Below are positions 7,449-15,651 of a stretch of DNA of 64,000 bases, piece by piece. Source of the DNA: Chloracidobacterium sp. (GTDB lineage: Bacteria > Acidobacteriota > Blastocatellia > Pyrinomonadales > Pyrinomonadaceae); assembly GCA_016711345.1 (NCBI GenBank), contig JADJTD010000001.1, forward strand, positions 3,784,001-3,848,000, read 5' to 3'. A model generated the notes under the pieces. The model worked only from the letters and a program-made list of their open reading frames with translations, was not told the DNA's origin and made no database searches. Each line of letters starts with the position of its first letter. The stretch's first letter is position 1. The position numbers and the translations under genes are program-made.

Positions 7449-9508
7449 ACATCAGCTACAAATGGTTAATAGATCTGATCGATATCAAACCGTCCGCCGA
7501 TGAGGTGGCCGAGGCTTTGACGCGCGTTGGGCTGACGGTCGAGGGTGTGCATGCGCACGGTGAGGATTTTGTTCTCGATATTGACCTTACATCAAATCGT
7601 CCCGATTGTCTGTCGCATCTTGGTATTGCGAGAGAACTCTCTGTGATTGCAGATCGCGAATTGCGGATTGCGGATTTACCACACGTATCTAATCAGGCAA
7701 ATGAATCGAATCTTATTTCTGTCGAAGCTCCTGAACTTTGTAATAGATTCACGGCACGCATCATTAAAAACGTAAAAGTCGGCCCGTCACCGCAATGGCT
7801 GACAAAAAGACTAGAAGCCCTCGGCGAACGTTCGATAAATAACGTCGCGGACATAACCAATTACGTCATGCTCGAACTCGGCCAGCCGATGCATGCGTTT
7901 GATCTCGACAAGTTGGCTGGAAATCGCATCGTCGTTCGTCGTGCGAGCAAAGGCGAGCAGATAATGACACTCAAAGATGTAGAGTGTGAATTAGATGAAA
8001 CCATCTTAGCCATTTGCGATGCCGAAAAACCGGTTGCAATCGCTGGCATCGTTGGTGGACTTGATTCAAGTATTACAGACGACACGGTTAATGTGTTACT
8101 TGAGGTTGCGTACTTTAAACGCGAGAATATCAGGGCAACTTCAAGAAAGCTCAATCTCGCGACGGAAGCAAGCTACAGATTTGAGCGCGGCGTTGACATT
8201 GAAAATTTAATTCGAGCGTCTAACCGAGCCACTGAATTGATCTGTGAACTCGCGAGCGGTGAGGCAGGTGAGTTTATAGACATCTATCCGACTATTTTTA
8301 CTGCGACTCGGATCGAATCAAAAGATATTTCGGCCGCCGTAGACCGTTTAACTGGGTTACAGGTTGCAAAGGAAGAATGCAATCGTATTCTGCAAAAGCT
8401 CGGCATCAAATCAACCGAGCCATCTATCTACCTATCGCCTTCGTGGCGGCACGACATTGCTATTGAGGAAGACCTTGTAGAAGAAGTTGCTCGCCACGCC
8501 GGTTACGAGAACATCGCCAACGAGCTTCCGCCTGCCTTTCATGCCGGCGAATATCAACTCACAGAATCGCGTAAGCGACTTATTCGTCAGACGCTTGCGG
8601 ACATCGGTTTTGATGAAGCAATTTCCTATAGTTTTATCGACACCGGTTTCGACTATAAATTTGAAACCGTGCCGGGACTGCTCGATGAGAAGGTTTCTGA
8701 ACAGTTTGTGACATTGCAGGATTCTGTTATCGAAGGAGCCTTGCGAATGCGGCCGAGCTCTCTTCCCGGTTTGTTGGAAGCAGTTCGACACAACATTAAT
8801 CACCAGCGACGCGACGTTAAACTTTTTGAGATAGGTAAGTGTTTTGCTGCGCCGTCGCAGAAAGACGGTTTGCCAAACGAACAAGAGTTGCTTTCGCTCG
8901 TGGTTACCGGTGGCGATATGAACCAATATCGTGCAATGCCGGCAAAGGAATTGGATTTTTATGATGCAAAGGGGGCTGTGGAAGCCGCTCTTAATGCTGC
9001 CGGCTTTGAAGATGCGGAGTTTGTTCCTGCGGAAGTAAATCATCTTCGCACTGGACAGTCAGCGTCGATTCTTCTGGGTGGAAGATCGATCGGCTACTTT
9101 GGCCGTTTGAATGACGAGCTTTCTGATACATATAAGTTTAAGAAACAACCCGTGTACGTCGCCGAAATTAACCTGCACATTCTTTTCGGCATTGACTTAG
9201 CTCCTCTTTTGTATCAACCACTTTCGAGATTTCCAGTTGTAACGCGGGATGTATCATTTATTGCTCCTAAAATAGTCACATTTAATGATATCCGAGCAAC
9301 AGTTAACGAAGGAAATTTTGTCCTTTGTCGAAATATTCAATTTGTTGATGATTTTGACAAAGGGATGGCTGAAAATGAGCGTTCGATCACGGTGAGATTT
9401 GAATATGGCAGCGATGAACGCACTTTGGTCGAAGAAGAAGTTGAGGCCGTACATCAACAAATTCTTGCAAATATTGAACAAAAATTGGCAATAAAACCTC
9501 GCTTTTAA
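7445..9508 (+). CDS. pheT: Phenylalanine--tRNA ligase beta subunit lacking the EMAP/OB tRNA-binding domain
   Basis: 687 residues against about 790-800 for most bacterial PheT. The N-terminus MNISYKWLIDLIDIKPSADEVAEALT is normal, but VGLTVEGV is followed almost directly by VLDIDLTSNRPDCLSHLGIARE. The roughly 110-residue EMAP-type OB domain normally inserted there is missing. The B3/B4 editing domain (ERSINNVADITNYVMLELGQPMHAFDLDKL), B5 (ISPSWRHDIA-like text LSPSWRHDIAIEEDLVEE) and the C-terminal ferredoxin-like anticodon domain (LSRFPVVTRDVSF) are present. It forms the alpha2-beta2 enzyme with PheS. The reading frame is clean, so the loss looks like a lineage trait. Confidence 0.95.
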   Translation: MNISYKWLIDLIDIKPSADEVAEALTRVGLTVEGVHAHGEDFVLDIDLTSNRPDCLSHLGIARELSVIADRELRIADLPHVSNQANESNLISVEAPELCNRFTARIIKNVKVGPSPQWLTKRLEALGERSINNVADITNYVMLELGQPMHAFDLDKLAGNRIVVRRASKGEQIMTLKDVECELDETILAICDAEKPVAIAGIVGGLDSSITDDTVNVLLEVAYFKRENIRATSRKLNLATEASYRFERGVDIENLIRASNRATELICELASGEAGEFIDIYPTIFTATRIESKDISAAVDRLTGLQVAKEECNRILQKLGIKSTEPSIYLSPSWRHDIAIEEDLVEEVARHAGYENIANELPPAFHAGEYQLTESRKRLIRQTLADIGFDEAISYSFIDTGFDYKFETVPGLLDEKVSEQFVTLQDSVIEGALRMRPSSLPGLLEAVRHNINHQRRDVKLFEIGKCFAAPSQKDGLPNEQELLSLVVTGGDMNQYRAMPAKELDFYDAKGAVEAALNAAGFEDAEFVPAEVNHLRTGQSASILLGGRSIGYFGRLNDELSDTYKFKKQPVYVAEINLHILFGIDLAPLLYQPLSRFPVVTRDVSFIAPKIVTFNDIRATVNEGNFVLCRNIQFVDDFDKGMAENERSITVRFEYGSDERTLVEEEVEAVHQQILANIEQKLAIKPRF

Positions 9509-9597
9509 GAAACCTTCATCTTTTACTTGAAGTTTTTCTCAAAACCAAACATAATCAGATACACAAGTTTTTACTGCCCAACACCGGAGATTGCCTA

Positions 9598-9879
9598 ATG
9601 AATGCCCTAACGGGAATGGAAAAATTCTCGCACCTCGAAGACAAGATCTACCTCACCATTGAATTCGCAAAGAAAATGCGTGATGAAAAAGAGCATTTCG
9701 AGCGCGAAGCTTCGTCTTTGCGGCAAACAGCCTCAGATGCTGTGGCTGAAAAAGCAGATCTTGAGGAAAAGATCGCAGTTTTGTTATCGGAACGTGATTC
9801 TATTCAGCTAAAAATCGAAGCAATGCTTGATGCTATGACCATTATTGATTCCGATGTCGCAGCAGCAGTTGGAAGATAA
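9598..9879 (+). CDS. Small coiled-coil protein, ZapB-like
   Basis: 93 residues, almost all heptad-type coiled coil (KKMRDEKEHFEREASSLRQT, then ADLEEKIAVLLSERDSIQLK). The size, composition and position directly upstream of zapA fit a ZapB-type cell-division protein that joins ZapA-decorated FtsZ filaments, but coiled coils carry little family signal. The start at 9598 has CCGGAG eight bases upstream; an internal ATG at 9616 is also possible. Stop TAA 9877-9879 is ten bases from the zapA start. Confidence 0.7.
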   Translation: MNALTGMEKFSHLEDKIYLTIEFAKKMRDEKEHFEREASSLRQTASDAVAEKADLEEKIAVLLSERDSIQLKIEAMLDAMTIIDSDVAAAVGR

Positions 9880-9889
9880 CGGAGATCAC

Positions 9890-10213
9890 ATGACGGAACA
9901 GACTGTTAGAGTAGAGATTTACAATCAGACCTACAGCATTCGCTCTGATGGCGATAATCAGTACATTTTGGATCTGGCAGACTATGTTGACAGTAAGATG
10001 CGTGAGATATCATCCGGGACGTTGACTGTTGATTCGCTCAAGGTAGCGATACTTGCTGCCCTGCATATTGCCGACGAGTTTTACCAACTTAAAAATACTC
10101 AGGCACAAAATGATGCCCAGTTGGCGACGCGAAGTTCCGAATGTTCGGAATTACTTGATCGAATCTTGAAACATCGCTCTGACGTGACTCATGACATCGC
10201 CACCGAACAGTGA
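9890..10213 (+). CDS. zapA: Cell division protein ZapA
   Basis: 107 residues: TVRVEIYNQTYSIRSDGDNQYILDLADYVDSKMREI is the ZapA N-terminal domain, followed by VDSLKVAILAALHIADEFYQL and a coiled-coil tail. ZapA binds and bundles FtsZ at the division site. The ATG at 9890 is chosen because GGAG lies five bases before it; in-frame starts at 9845 and 9854 would overlap the upstream gene. A hairpin terminator follows, then the 6S RNA candidate, the same order as zapA-ssrS in many bacteria. Confidence 0.93.
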   Translation: MTEQTVRVEIYNQTYSIRSDGDNQYILDLADYVDSKMREISSGTLTVDSLKVAILAALHIADEFYQLKNTQAQNDAQLATRSSECSELLDRILKHRSDVTHDIATEQ

Positions 10214-10231
10214 TCACAATTCAAAATTCAG

Positions 10232-10272
10232 AAAAGCACAAAGAGAATTGGATTCTTCTTAGTGCTTTTTTC
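10232..10272 (+). terminator. Rho-independent terminator after zapA
   Basis: AAAAGCAC at 10232 and GTGCTTTT at about 10263 pair across a loop with extra AGA/TCT pairing, ending in TTTTTT. It separates zapA from the RNA gene downstream. Confidence 0.75.
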
Positions 10273-10302
10273 TTGTGCAAGCTTCTCTGATTAGTGTAAT
10301 AT
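10273..10302 (+). promoter_or_regulatory. Promoter of the 6S RNA candidate
   Basis: TTGTGC at 10273-10278 and TAATAT at 10297-10302 are separated by 18 bases, a good sigma-70-type match. Initiation would fall near 10308, just ahead of the closing stem of the RNA. Confidence 0.6.
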
Positions 10303-10307
10303 TCAAG

Positions 10308-10526
10308 ATGGCGAAAGAAGTTCACTGCGTTCCTCGACAACGGACGCATACATAATTGAGCCAACATATGAATACCGGGAGGCTAATGCCGATGATCGGT
10401 GCTTTTCTTTACGGAGATAAGCCATAGACAGCGGCTCTGATGTTCGCAAGAGCAGAAAGCCACCCACCTGTAAATACAGGTTCAATTCATACGTTCGAAC
10501 GGTTACGCGGTACCTCTCGCCGACAA
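10308..10526 (+). ncRNA. ssrS: 6S RNA candidate
   Basis: About 220 bases without an open frame, with its own promoter and terminator, directly after zapA as in Proteobacteria. Ends pair: GGCGA at about 10310 with TCGCC at about 10517. The 3' half carries CCACCCACCTG-TAAATA-CAGGTTCAA and then GGTTACGCGG, which parallels the ACC-hairpin-GGTTCAA...GGTTAC...GCGG order of the E. coli 3' arm. GATGTTCGCAAG also occurs but in the opposite arm. 6S RNA mimics an open promoter and sequesters sigma-70 RNA polymerase in stationary phase. The conclusion rests on context plus the 3' motifs, without a computed fold. Confidence 0.7.
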
Positions 10527-10533
10527 ATTTAAA

Positions 10534-10566
10534 AAGGCTGTCCTGTTTTAGGACAGCTTTTTTTAT
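10534..10566. terminator. Bidirectional terminator between the 6S candidate and a leftward gene
   Basis: AAAGGCTGTCCT and AGGACAGCTTT form a hairpin followed by a T-run rightward and preceded by an A-run leftward. The leftward gene's stop codon (10563-10565) lies inside the T-run. Confidence 0.85.
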
Positions 10567-11315
10567 TCCGGCAACTGTTCGAGTTCCTTTCTTATTTCTT
10601 CGGTCATCTTTGCGGATTCAAGCGCTAGAGGCAGTTCAGCAGCCCTTGCGGTAAGTTTTTTGAGTGCGAGTTCTGCGTCGGCGAGGTGTCCGCCCCGGCC
10701 TGAGGCGGCTTCGATCATCTGGAGACGTGATTCGGATTCGGCGAGCATCAATTTTGCCTCGTCGTTTATCTTGCCGATCTTATCAATATCTTTACTGATC
10801 TCGATCTGAAATTCCTCGGCACGTGCACTCTTTAACTGTTTCAGCGAACTTTGTCGCCGTTTTGCCAGGAGAAGTTCTCGTTTTGAAGACTTAACAATGC
10901 GAGTCGCGGTCAATCTTGACGCGAGTGTTTCACGATAAGCATCGGCAAGCATGAGATCGCGAGCTTCGACAGCCTTCAAGGCACGTTTTTCGCTTGGTTT
11001 GAGTTCGTTCCTAAACCAGTCGATCTCCTCAGCTTTAATGCCATCGGCGGCGATCAATTCACGCATTTCACGCGTCCATGCCGAGCGCTTTTGAGAAAGA
11101 ACTACTGATATTGTAAGGCCGATAATAAAGCCGATGACTGTCGCAATTGCGCCCACAAACAAAATTACCGCAGCGGCCGGAGGCCCTGTCGCCGCCAGCA
11201 GCATAAGCAGAAAAGTTACTGCCGCAGGGAGTACAGTAAGTATCACCGGCGCCGCAAAAGCACCAATTTTTAGTTTTCGGCCTCGTGCCAGATCGCTCGG
11301 TTGAATGTCGTACAT
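10563..11315 (-). CDS. Membrane protein with two N-terminal helices and a coiled-coil cytoplasmic tail
   Basis: 250 residues. Two hydrophobic segments (about 19-42 and 47-72, Ala/Val/Leu-rich with a GPPAAA turn) are followed by about 175 charged residues with heptad character (LKPSEKRALKAVEARDLMLA, then SSLKQLKSARAEEFQIEISK). No family is recognised. It is single, convergent with the 6S RNA candidate and divergent from the VWFA gene. The charged tail suggests a scaffold or sensor role, which is only inference. Confidence 0.75.
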   Translation of the reverse strand: MYDIQPSDLARGRKLKIGAFAAPVILTVLPAAVTFLLMLLAATGPPAAAVILFVGAIATVIGFIIGLTISVVLSQKRSAWTREMRELIAADGIKAEEIDWFRNELKPSEKRALKAVEARDLMLADAYRETLASRLTATRIVKSSKRELLLAKRRQSSLKQLKSARAEEFQIEISKDIDKIGKINDEAKLMLAESESRLQMIEAASGRGGHLADAELALKKLTARAAELPLALESAKMTEEIRKELEQLPE

Positions 11316-11462
11316 AGACGCCAGTAGATTAAAGTTTAGCGCAATAAATGTAATCTTGCGCGCAAACCGTTACGGCACTTTTGGCATCAGATTGTTTAGC
11401 TTTGTTAAGAAATATAATAATATTCGAAGGTGCGGTGAAGTATTTATGAAAAAAGAATATTT

Positions 11463-12389
11463 TTGCTGATCCTAATCACTTTTGCAGCAACCTCGTTCGA
11501 TGTTCTGGCTCAAAAACCCGAACAGAAGCAGCCCGTTCGTACTGTGACCATTCCGATCTCGATCTTTACAAAGAAAGAACTAAAGGAAAAACAGGCCGAA
11601 GAATACGTGCAGGCAGATCGCCTTATAGTCAAAGAAGATAAGGACGAGCAGCAGATACTGTCGATACGCAGCGTCACAAATTCACCGCTATCGATCGCCT
11701 TTGTTATTCAGGAAGACCTCGCGACAACCTTTAATCTTCAGATCAAGGACCTTAAAGAATTTATTCGAGAACTGCCAAAGGGAACGCGGGTTATGATCGC
11801 CTATACGCGTGTAGGCTCGGTTGAAATACGCCAAAGATTCACCGACGATCTTGAAAAGGCTGCTTCATCGCTGCGAATAGTTTCCGGCAGTTCAAACATG
11901 TCACCGAGAAGTCCATATTCAGGCGTATCAGAAGTGCTGGGACGGTTTGACGGAGTTCCGGCGGGTAGACGTGCGATCCTTTTGTTTTCCGACGGCTTCG
12001 ACACAAGCGAAGGCATGAATCTCGCCTCTGTCGCACAGAGTTTTGATCTTGAACAATCGATATTAAAAGCTCAAAGAAAAGGTGTAGCGGTCTATTCATT
12101 TTATTCACCGACAACGCTTTCGAATAATACTGATTCGCCGCTTGTTTTGGCTGGACAGGGTGCTCTTGATAAGTTATCTGAGGAAACGGGCGGGCGGTCA
12201 TTTTCACATGGGTCGATCGCACCCATAAGCTACCTTCCATATTTTAAAGATATGGTACTCGCGTTGAATCGGCAATTTTCATTGACCTACCTTTCTACGC
12301 ATATGAAAAAGGGCTATCACAAACTACTCGTTCATAGCACTAATCCAGAGGTCAAGATCGAACATCCGAAAGGTTACTATTATCGATAG
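11463..12389 (+). CDS. VWFA-related domain protein, start disturbed by a one-base deletion
   Basis: About 308 residues, the family common in Acidobacteria. RTVTIPISIFTKKELKEKQA, LSIAFVIQEDLATTF and RRAILLFSDGFDTSEG mark the VWA fold. The metal-binding DxSxS is replaced by QEDLATT, so metal coordination is doubtful. The frame opens only at TTG 11463 inside the signal peptide. The ATG at 11446 runs into TGA after seven codons, yet one more A in its six-A run would give MKKRIFLLILITFAATS, a perfect signal peptide in the right frame. The real start is therefore probably 11446 with a missing base. The end overlaps the convergent zinc-ribbon gene by ten bases. Confidence 0.85.
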   Translation: MLILITFAATSFDVLAQKPEQKQPVRTVTIPISIFTKKELKEKQAEEYVQADRLIVKEDKDEQQILSIRSVTNSPLSIAFVIQEDLATTFNLQIKDLKEFIRELPKGTRVMIAYTRVGSVEIRQRFTDDLEKAASSLRIVSGSSNMSPRSPYSGVSEVLGRFDGVPAGRRAILLFSDGFDTSEGMNLASVAQSFDLEQSILKAQRKGVAVYSFYSPTTLSNNTDSPLVLAGQGALDKLSEETGGRSFSHGSIAPISYLPYFKDMVLALNRQFSLTYLSTHMKKGYHKLLVHSTNPEVKIEHPKGYYYR

Positions 12390-12820
12390 AGTTGCGGAGA
12401 TTTGGGAGCCTTGAATTCACAAACCGGACAGACTTGGACATCCTCTTTGATAAGAAGCCCGATCCAGAACAATGGAAAGAAGAATACCAGTAAAACGGAA
12501 AACACTATCCAGCCTGCAGTGGAAATTCTCTTCTCGTAACGAGGAGCGTGTCGGCTGCCGCAACGCTGACACGAAAATACGTTGGCCATGGGCTGTGCCT
12601 GATAAGCAAGCGGCGCAGGCATCGGATTTTGCATATGTTCCGTTTGACGAGGCTCGGTTTGAGTTTGAAACTCATCAGTTTTCCACGCGTAAGGACGCGG
12701 AGAGGAATGACCATACGGGTTGTGCGGTGCCGGCTGCTGGAACGTAAATTTCGTTCCGCAGAAACGGCAGAAGTTGGTGTCTTCAGAGTTGAGTTTTCCG
12801 CAATTTTGGCAAGTCGTCAT
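12380..12820 (-). CDS. Zinc-ribbon protein with LITAF-like membrane-inserted C-terminus
   Basis: 146 residues. An N-terminal zinc ribbon (CQNCGK and CRFCGT, residues 4-23) is followed by a Pro/Gln-rich linker. A second pair, CQRCGS and CPVCEF, brackets a hydrophobic stretch (ISTAGWIVFSVLLVFFFPLF). CxxC-hydrophobic-CxxC is the layout of LITAF-type domains, which sit on the membrane surface with zinc holding the two ends together. The start at 12820 is chosen as the first ATG before the ribbon; an upstream in-frame extension has no ribbon character. Function unknown. Confidence 0.75.
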   Translation of the reverse strand: MTTCQNCGKLNSEDTNFCRFCGTKFTFQQPAPHNPYGHSSPRPYAWKTDEFQTQTEPRQTEHMQNPMPAPLAYQAQPMANVFSCQRCGSRHAPRYEKRISTAGWIVFSVLLVFFFPLFWIGLLIKEDVQVCPVCEFKAPKSPQLYR

Positions 12821-12901
12821 AGATGGCCCGTTGTTTGTTACACGCCCAATTACGAATAATAGCAAAGAAATGTTCGTTTATCGAAAATAATAGAAATAGA
12901 C

Positions 12902-13639
12902 ATGAAACAACTTCGCATCATCCTTTTTTCACTCTTGCTTTGTTCGGCGGCTTTTTGCCAGCAGTCCGATTCTGCTTTGCGCGGCGTTATCGGGAAAGAT
13001 AGAAGCGATAAATCAAAAGACGGTGAACTTCCGACACTGTCGGCCGCCGAACATTTACAGCGCGGACAGACGTATTTTGATAACAGACAATTTCCTCAGG
13101 CGCGTGAGCATTTTCAGAAGATCTTTGATAATTATCCGACAGATCCTTCGATGTCCGGCGCGTTGTTTATGACTGGCCGTTCGTATTACTGGGAACGCGA
13201 GTACGCAAAAGCGATTCCATTTCTCGACCGTGCTGCTCGTGAATATCCCGGCACAAAGGACGGGCGCGAAGGCTTGAATTTCAAAGGCGCGTGCAACGTC
13301 CGGCTCGGCAACAACGAAGAGGCCGCGAAGATTTATGAGCAATACACGATTATGTATCCAACAGGTGAGCGGATCGACGGTGCTCACCTGAATATCATCG
13401 ACGCATTGCGCGAGGCTGGTAAATACGACGAAGCAAATTTATGGGTCGATAAAACGCACGAAGTTCGCCGGACAGCCGACAGAGACGAATGCGATGCAAG
13501 GCCGTTTGCGGATGTATATCTATCGTGGGCTTTGGAACGAAGCCGAAGTGACCGCTGCTATTATGCAGTCGCAATCGAAGTTTGCAGGCTCAATGACGAG
13601 TCTCGACGAAGTCAAATATCTTCGCGGCATCGCGCTTGA
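12902..13639 (+). CDS. Lytic transglycosylase, N-terminal TPR part (frame broken near 13452)
   Basis: Signal peptide MKQLRIILFSLLLCSAAFCQ, then TPR-type repeats (EHLQRGQTYFDNRQFPQARE, and LNFKGACNVRLGNNEEAAKI). True similarity ends at about residue 185 (EANLWVDK), after which the frame gives Arg/Asp-rich nonsense. In the +1 frame the sequence continues smoothly as RTKFAGQPTETNAMQGRLRM into the catalytic part listed next. The change falls at the AAAA run 13451-13454, where one A fewer would restore a single gene 12902-14291 of about 462 residues. Either a sequencing/assembly insertion or a recent inactivation. Confidence 0.8.
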   Translation: MKQLRIILFSLLLCSAAFCQQSDSALRGVIGKDRSDKSKDGELPTLSAAEHLQRGQTYFDNRQFPQAREHFQKIFDNYPTDPSMSGALFMTGRSYYWEREYAKAIPFLDRAAREYPGTKDGREGLNFKGACNVRLGNNEEAAKIYEQYTIMYPTGERIDGAHLNIIDALREAGKYDEANLWVDKTHEVRRTADRDECDARPFADVYLSWALERSRSDRCYYAVAIEVCRLNDESRRSQISSRHRA

Positions 13640-14291
13640 GAACGCTGGCAGACGTAATGAGGCATTGGCGATGTTCGGGACGATCGCGGACGTCAATGGC
13701 TCTTTCTATGGTGGGCTTGCGTCGGAAAAAATAAATACCGGCCGCGTTAAACGCATTGCAAAAGTAACAGCGACCAACGTTGATTTCCCTGTCCTCTTTC
13801 GCGAAGAGGTTTTGCAGGAAACAAAAAAGCGTAAAATCGACCCGCGATTTATTCTTGCGATCATGAAACAGGAGAGTTCGTTTCGTGCCGACGCCAAATC
13901 TCAGGCGGCAGCTCGCGGTTTATTACAACTTGTTTATGACACCGCGTTGAAGTACAACCAGAAAGCCGGATTTCCCTCGATCCAGCCCGACGATCTTTAC
14001 GACGTTCGCACAAATATTGCGATCGGCTGCGAATACATTGCGGCACTCAAAGAAGAGTTTGGCGGTCTTTACGAAGCGATCGCCGCAAGCTACAACGGCG
14101 GCGAAGACAACGCTGCCCGCTGGTGGAAACGCTCAAAGCCAAAAGAGCCCGGCATCTTCGCGGCCGAGGTTGGCTTTGCCGAGACTAAGGACTACGTCTT
14201 CAAGGTAATGAAAAACTACCGCATCTACCGCGAACTTTACGACGAGAACCTAAGTGTCCGTAGCCCGCACGTAAGTAAGGGCTCTCCTTGA
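13494..14291 (+). CDS. Lytic transglycosylase, C-terminal catalytic part (same gene as 12902-13639)
   Basis: 265 residues in the frame one base on. GLT/SLT domain: RFILAIMKQESSFRADAKSQ holds the catalytic Glu, AARGLLQLVYDTA is the substrate-binding strand, and IAASYNGGEDNAARW the third motif. It cleaves peptidoglycan glycan strands to 1,6-anhydro products in the periplasm. The apparent start at 13494 is an artefact of the frame break; the gene begins at 12902. The last residues (VRSPHVSKGSP) are encoded by REP palindrome A copy 2, so the repeat supplied the stop codon. Confidence 0.85.
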   Translation: MQGRLRMYIYRGLWNEAEVTAAIMQSQSKFAGSMTSLDEVKYLRGIALENAGRRNEALAMFGTIADVNGSFYGGLASEKINTGRVKRIAKVTATNVDFPVLFREEVLQETKKRKIDPRFILAIMKQESSFRADAKSQAAARGLLQLVYDTALKYNQKAGFPSIQPDDLYDVRTNIAIGCEYIAALKEEFGGLYEAIAASYNGGEDNAARWWKRSKPKEPGIFAAEVGFAETKDYVFKVMKNYRIYRELYDENLSVRSPHVSKGSP

Positions 14292-14329
14292 CCTAGATGA
14301 GCCCTTACTTACGTGGGGGCTACGGACAC
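14254..14329. repeat. REP-like palindrome family A, copy 2
   Basis: Arms 14254-14283 and 14300-14329 differ at one base in 30 and share the core AGCCCGCACGTAAGTAAGGG with copy 1 at 2436-2519. The left arm overlaps the 3' end of the transglycosylase gene. The RNA hairpin could also act as an mRNA-end stabiliser. No T-run follows, so it is not a classical terminator. Confidence 0.85.
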
Positions 14330-14417
14330 GCGTGCCTGACCATACGCATTTATTGGCAAACCCGATCACATAGGCGTAGAATCCAACCTATAGCAACAAA
14401 ATCAGGAGGAAACGTTT

Positions 14418-14900
14418 ATGAGCAGCGAAGCAGGCACGACCAAAGTCGTCGATATCAACAGCGAACAGGCATTCACGCCGGATCCGCTTTACAAGATGAT
14501 GGGCATTTTCGAAGACTCCGACGCCGGGGTCGCGGCGGCTGAGGATCTGAAGGCTGACGGCTTTGATGCTAATGACATTGAACTGTTCTGCGGCGTTCCG
14601 GGAGCCGAGACCTACGATTTCACCGGCGAAGAGCATGGCCTTGCGGCACAGTTCCTGCGAAAGTTTCGCGGCATCACCTTCGACCGGATAATAATGCAGC
14701 GTTACCAGGCGGCATTGCAGGACGGCCATTGCGTAATGACGGTTCACATCCACAAAACGCCCCGCCGCGACGAAGCCGCCGACATCATGCACCGCCACGG
14801 AGCCGTCCAGGTAGACCACTTCGGCCTCGGCATGACCAAAGCCTTCGCCGACCACCCGCACGAAAGCGAAACAAAATACGACCCAGACGCGACGTTTTAG
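14418..14900 (+). CDS. Small acidic protein resembling the YflT/general-stress 17M family
   Basis: 160 residues with no signal peptide. MMGIFEDSDAGVAAAEDLKA, DGFDANDIEL and RYQAALQDGHCVMTVHIH recall the alpha/beta general-stress fold in which a conserved segment D/A-x-A-x-x-L-x-x-x-G-F-x-x-x-D-I is typical. An excellent AGGAGGA lies six bases before the ATG, suggesting high expression. The 3' end of this gene is present a second time at 15652-15702. Family assignment is tentative. Confidence 0.7.
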   Translation: MSSEAGTTKVVDINSEQAFTPDPLYKMMGIFEDSDAGVAAAEDLKADGFDANDIELFCGVPGAETYDFTGEEHGLAAQFLRKFRGITFDRIIMQRYQAALQDGHCVMTVHIHKTPRRDEAADIMHRHGAVQVDHFGLGMTKAFADHPHESETKYDPDATF

Positions 14901-14913
14901 AAATTAGTGATTC

Positions 14914-15465
14914 CTAGTCGACAGTTTTAGTGCAACGTCGTTTCTCGGCTTCCTTAAACGGTGTTCCATAATCTATGTACTTTATGTAATCTCGACCCGC
15001 CGATATGAAACCCTCGAGATGAAGGTCGTAAAAAGTGCTCGACTTCCAATAGATAAATTCCACATCTTCATATTTGAATGGATCACGCTGATCGAACCTG
15101 TCAGCATCAAAACGGAGTTCTGTAATCGGAACGGGTTGTTTCAATTGCACTCTATATCGAAGAATAGTGTTGGCGGGAAGATCGTAACGATTAACGAACG
15201 GAGTTTTTTTATCGCAGGGAGCTCCTGAATAGACAACCCCGATTACTGCTTCAGCGCTATCGTATTTATACTGCCAAACCTCACGTAGCCAGCGGTCGGG
15301 CTCTGGCTTACCATTCCCAAAAATCTTTTCAACGTCGGCCCTTGTCGACTTAAACGGGAGCAAACCCTTCCACCCATCCTCAACCTTCTGAGAAAAACCA
15401 GAAATAGCAAACGCCATCATTACCAAGGCAAAAGTGAGAATTCGGTCCGTTAGGTGGTTGTTCAT
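14914..15465 (-). CDS. Secreted protein of unknown function
   Basis: 183 residues. The ATG at 15465 has GCGGAGGA eight bases upstream and gives a signal peptide (ILTFALVMMAFAISGFSQ). The mature part begins with GWKGLLPFKSTRADVEKIFG. Open text upstream of 15465 belongs to a REP element and is not coding. No catalytic motif is seen; two Cys residues (in APCDK and RRCTK) may form a disulphide. It stands alone in the leftward direction. Confidence 0.75.
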   Translation of the reverse strand: MNNHLTDRILTFALVMMAFAISGFSQKVEDGWKGLLPFKSTRADVEKIFGNGKPEPDRWLREVWQYKYDSAEAVIGVVYSGAPCDKKTPFVNRYDLPANTILRYRVQLKQPVPITELRFDADRFDQRDPFKYEDVEFIYWKSSTFYDLHLEGFISAGRDYIKYIDYGTPFKEAEKRRCTKTVD

Positions 15466-15565
15466 ACTCGATTCCTCCGCGCCGTCGATTGTATAACAAC
15501 ATTCAGTTGCTATCCAAGGAAAATAACGCCTACTTTCAGCGTTTTGGGGCGTTTTCACCGTCTTG

Positions 15566-15650
15566 AACCGCGACTGTAAAGGAGCGTGCATTTAACAAAG
15601 AAGTCTCGTTGCTCAGTGCACGCTCGTAAACACTCGCGTTTCTGCCCGTA
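15566..15650 (-). repeat. REP-like palindrome family B, copy 1
   Basis: GCGACTGTAAAGGAGCGTGC (from 15570) and GCACGCTCGTAAACACTCGC (from 15617) flank an unrelated 25-30 base loop. The reverse complement matches copy 2 at 17774-17849 along both arms, including the outer AGAAACGCGAGTGTT. The loops of the two copies differ in length and sequence. Confidence 0.75.
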
Positions 15651-15651
15651 A

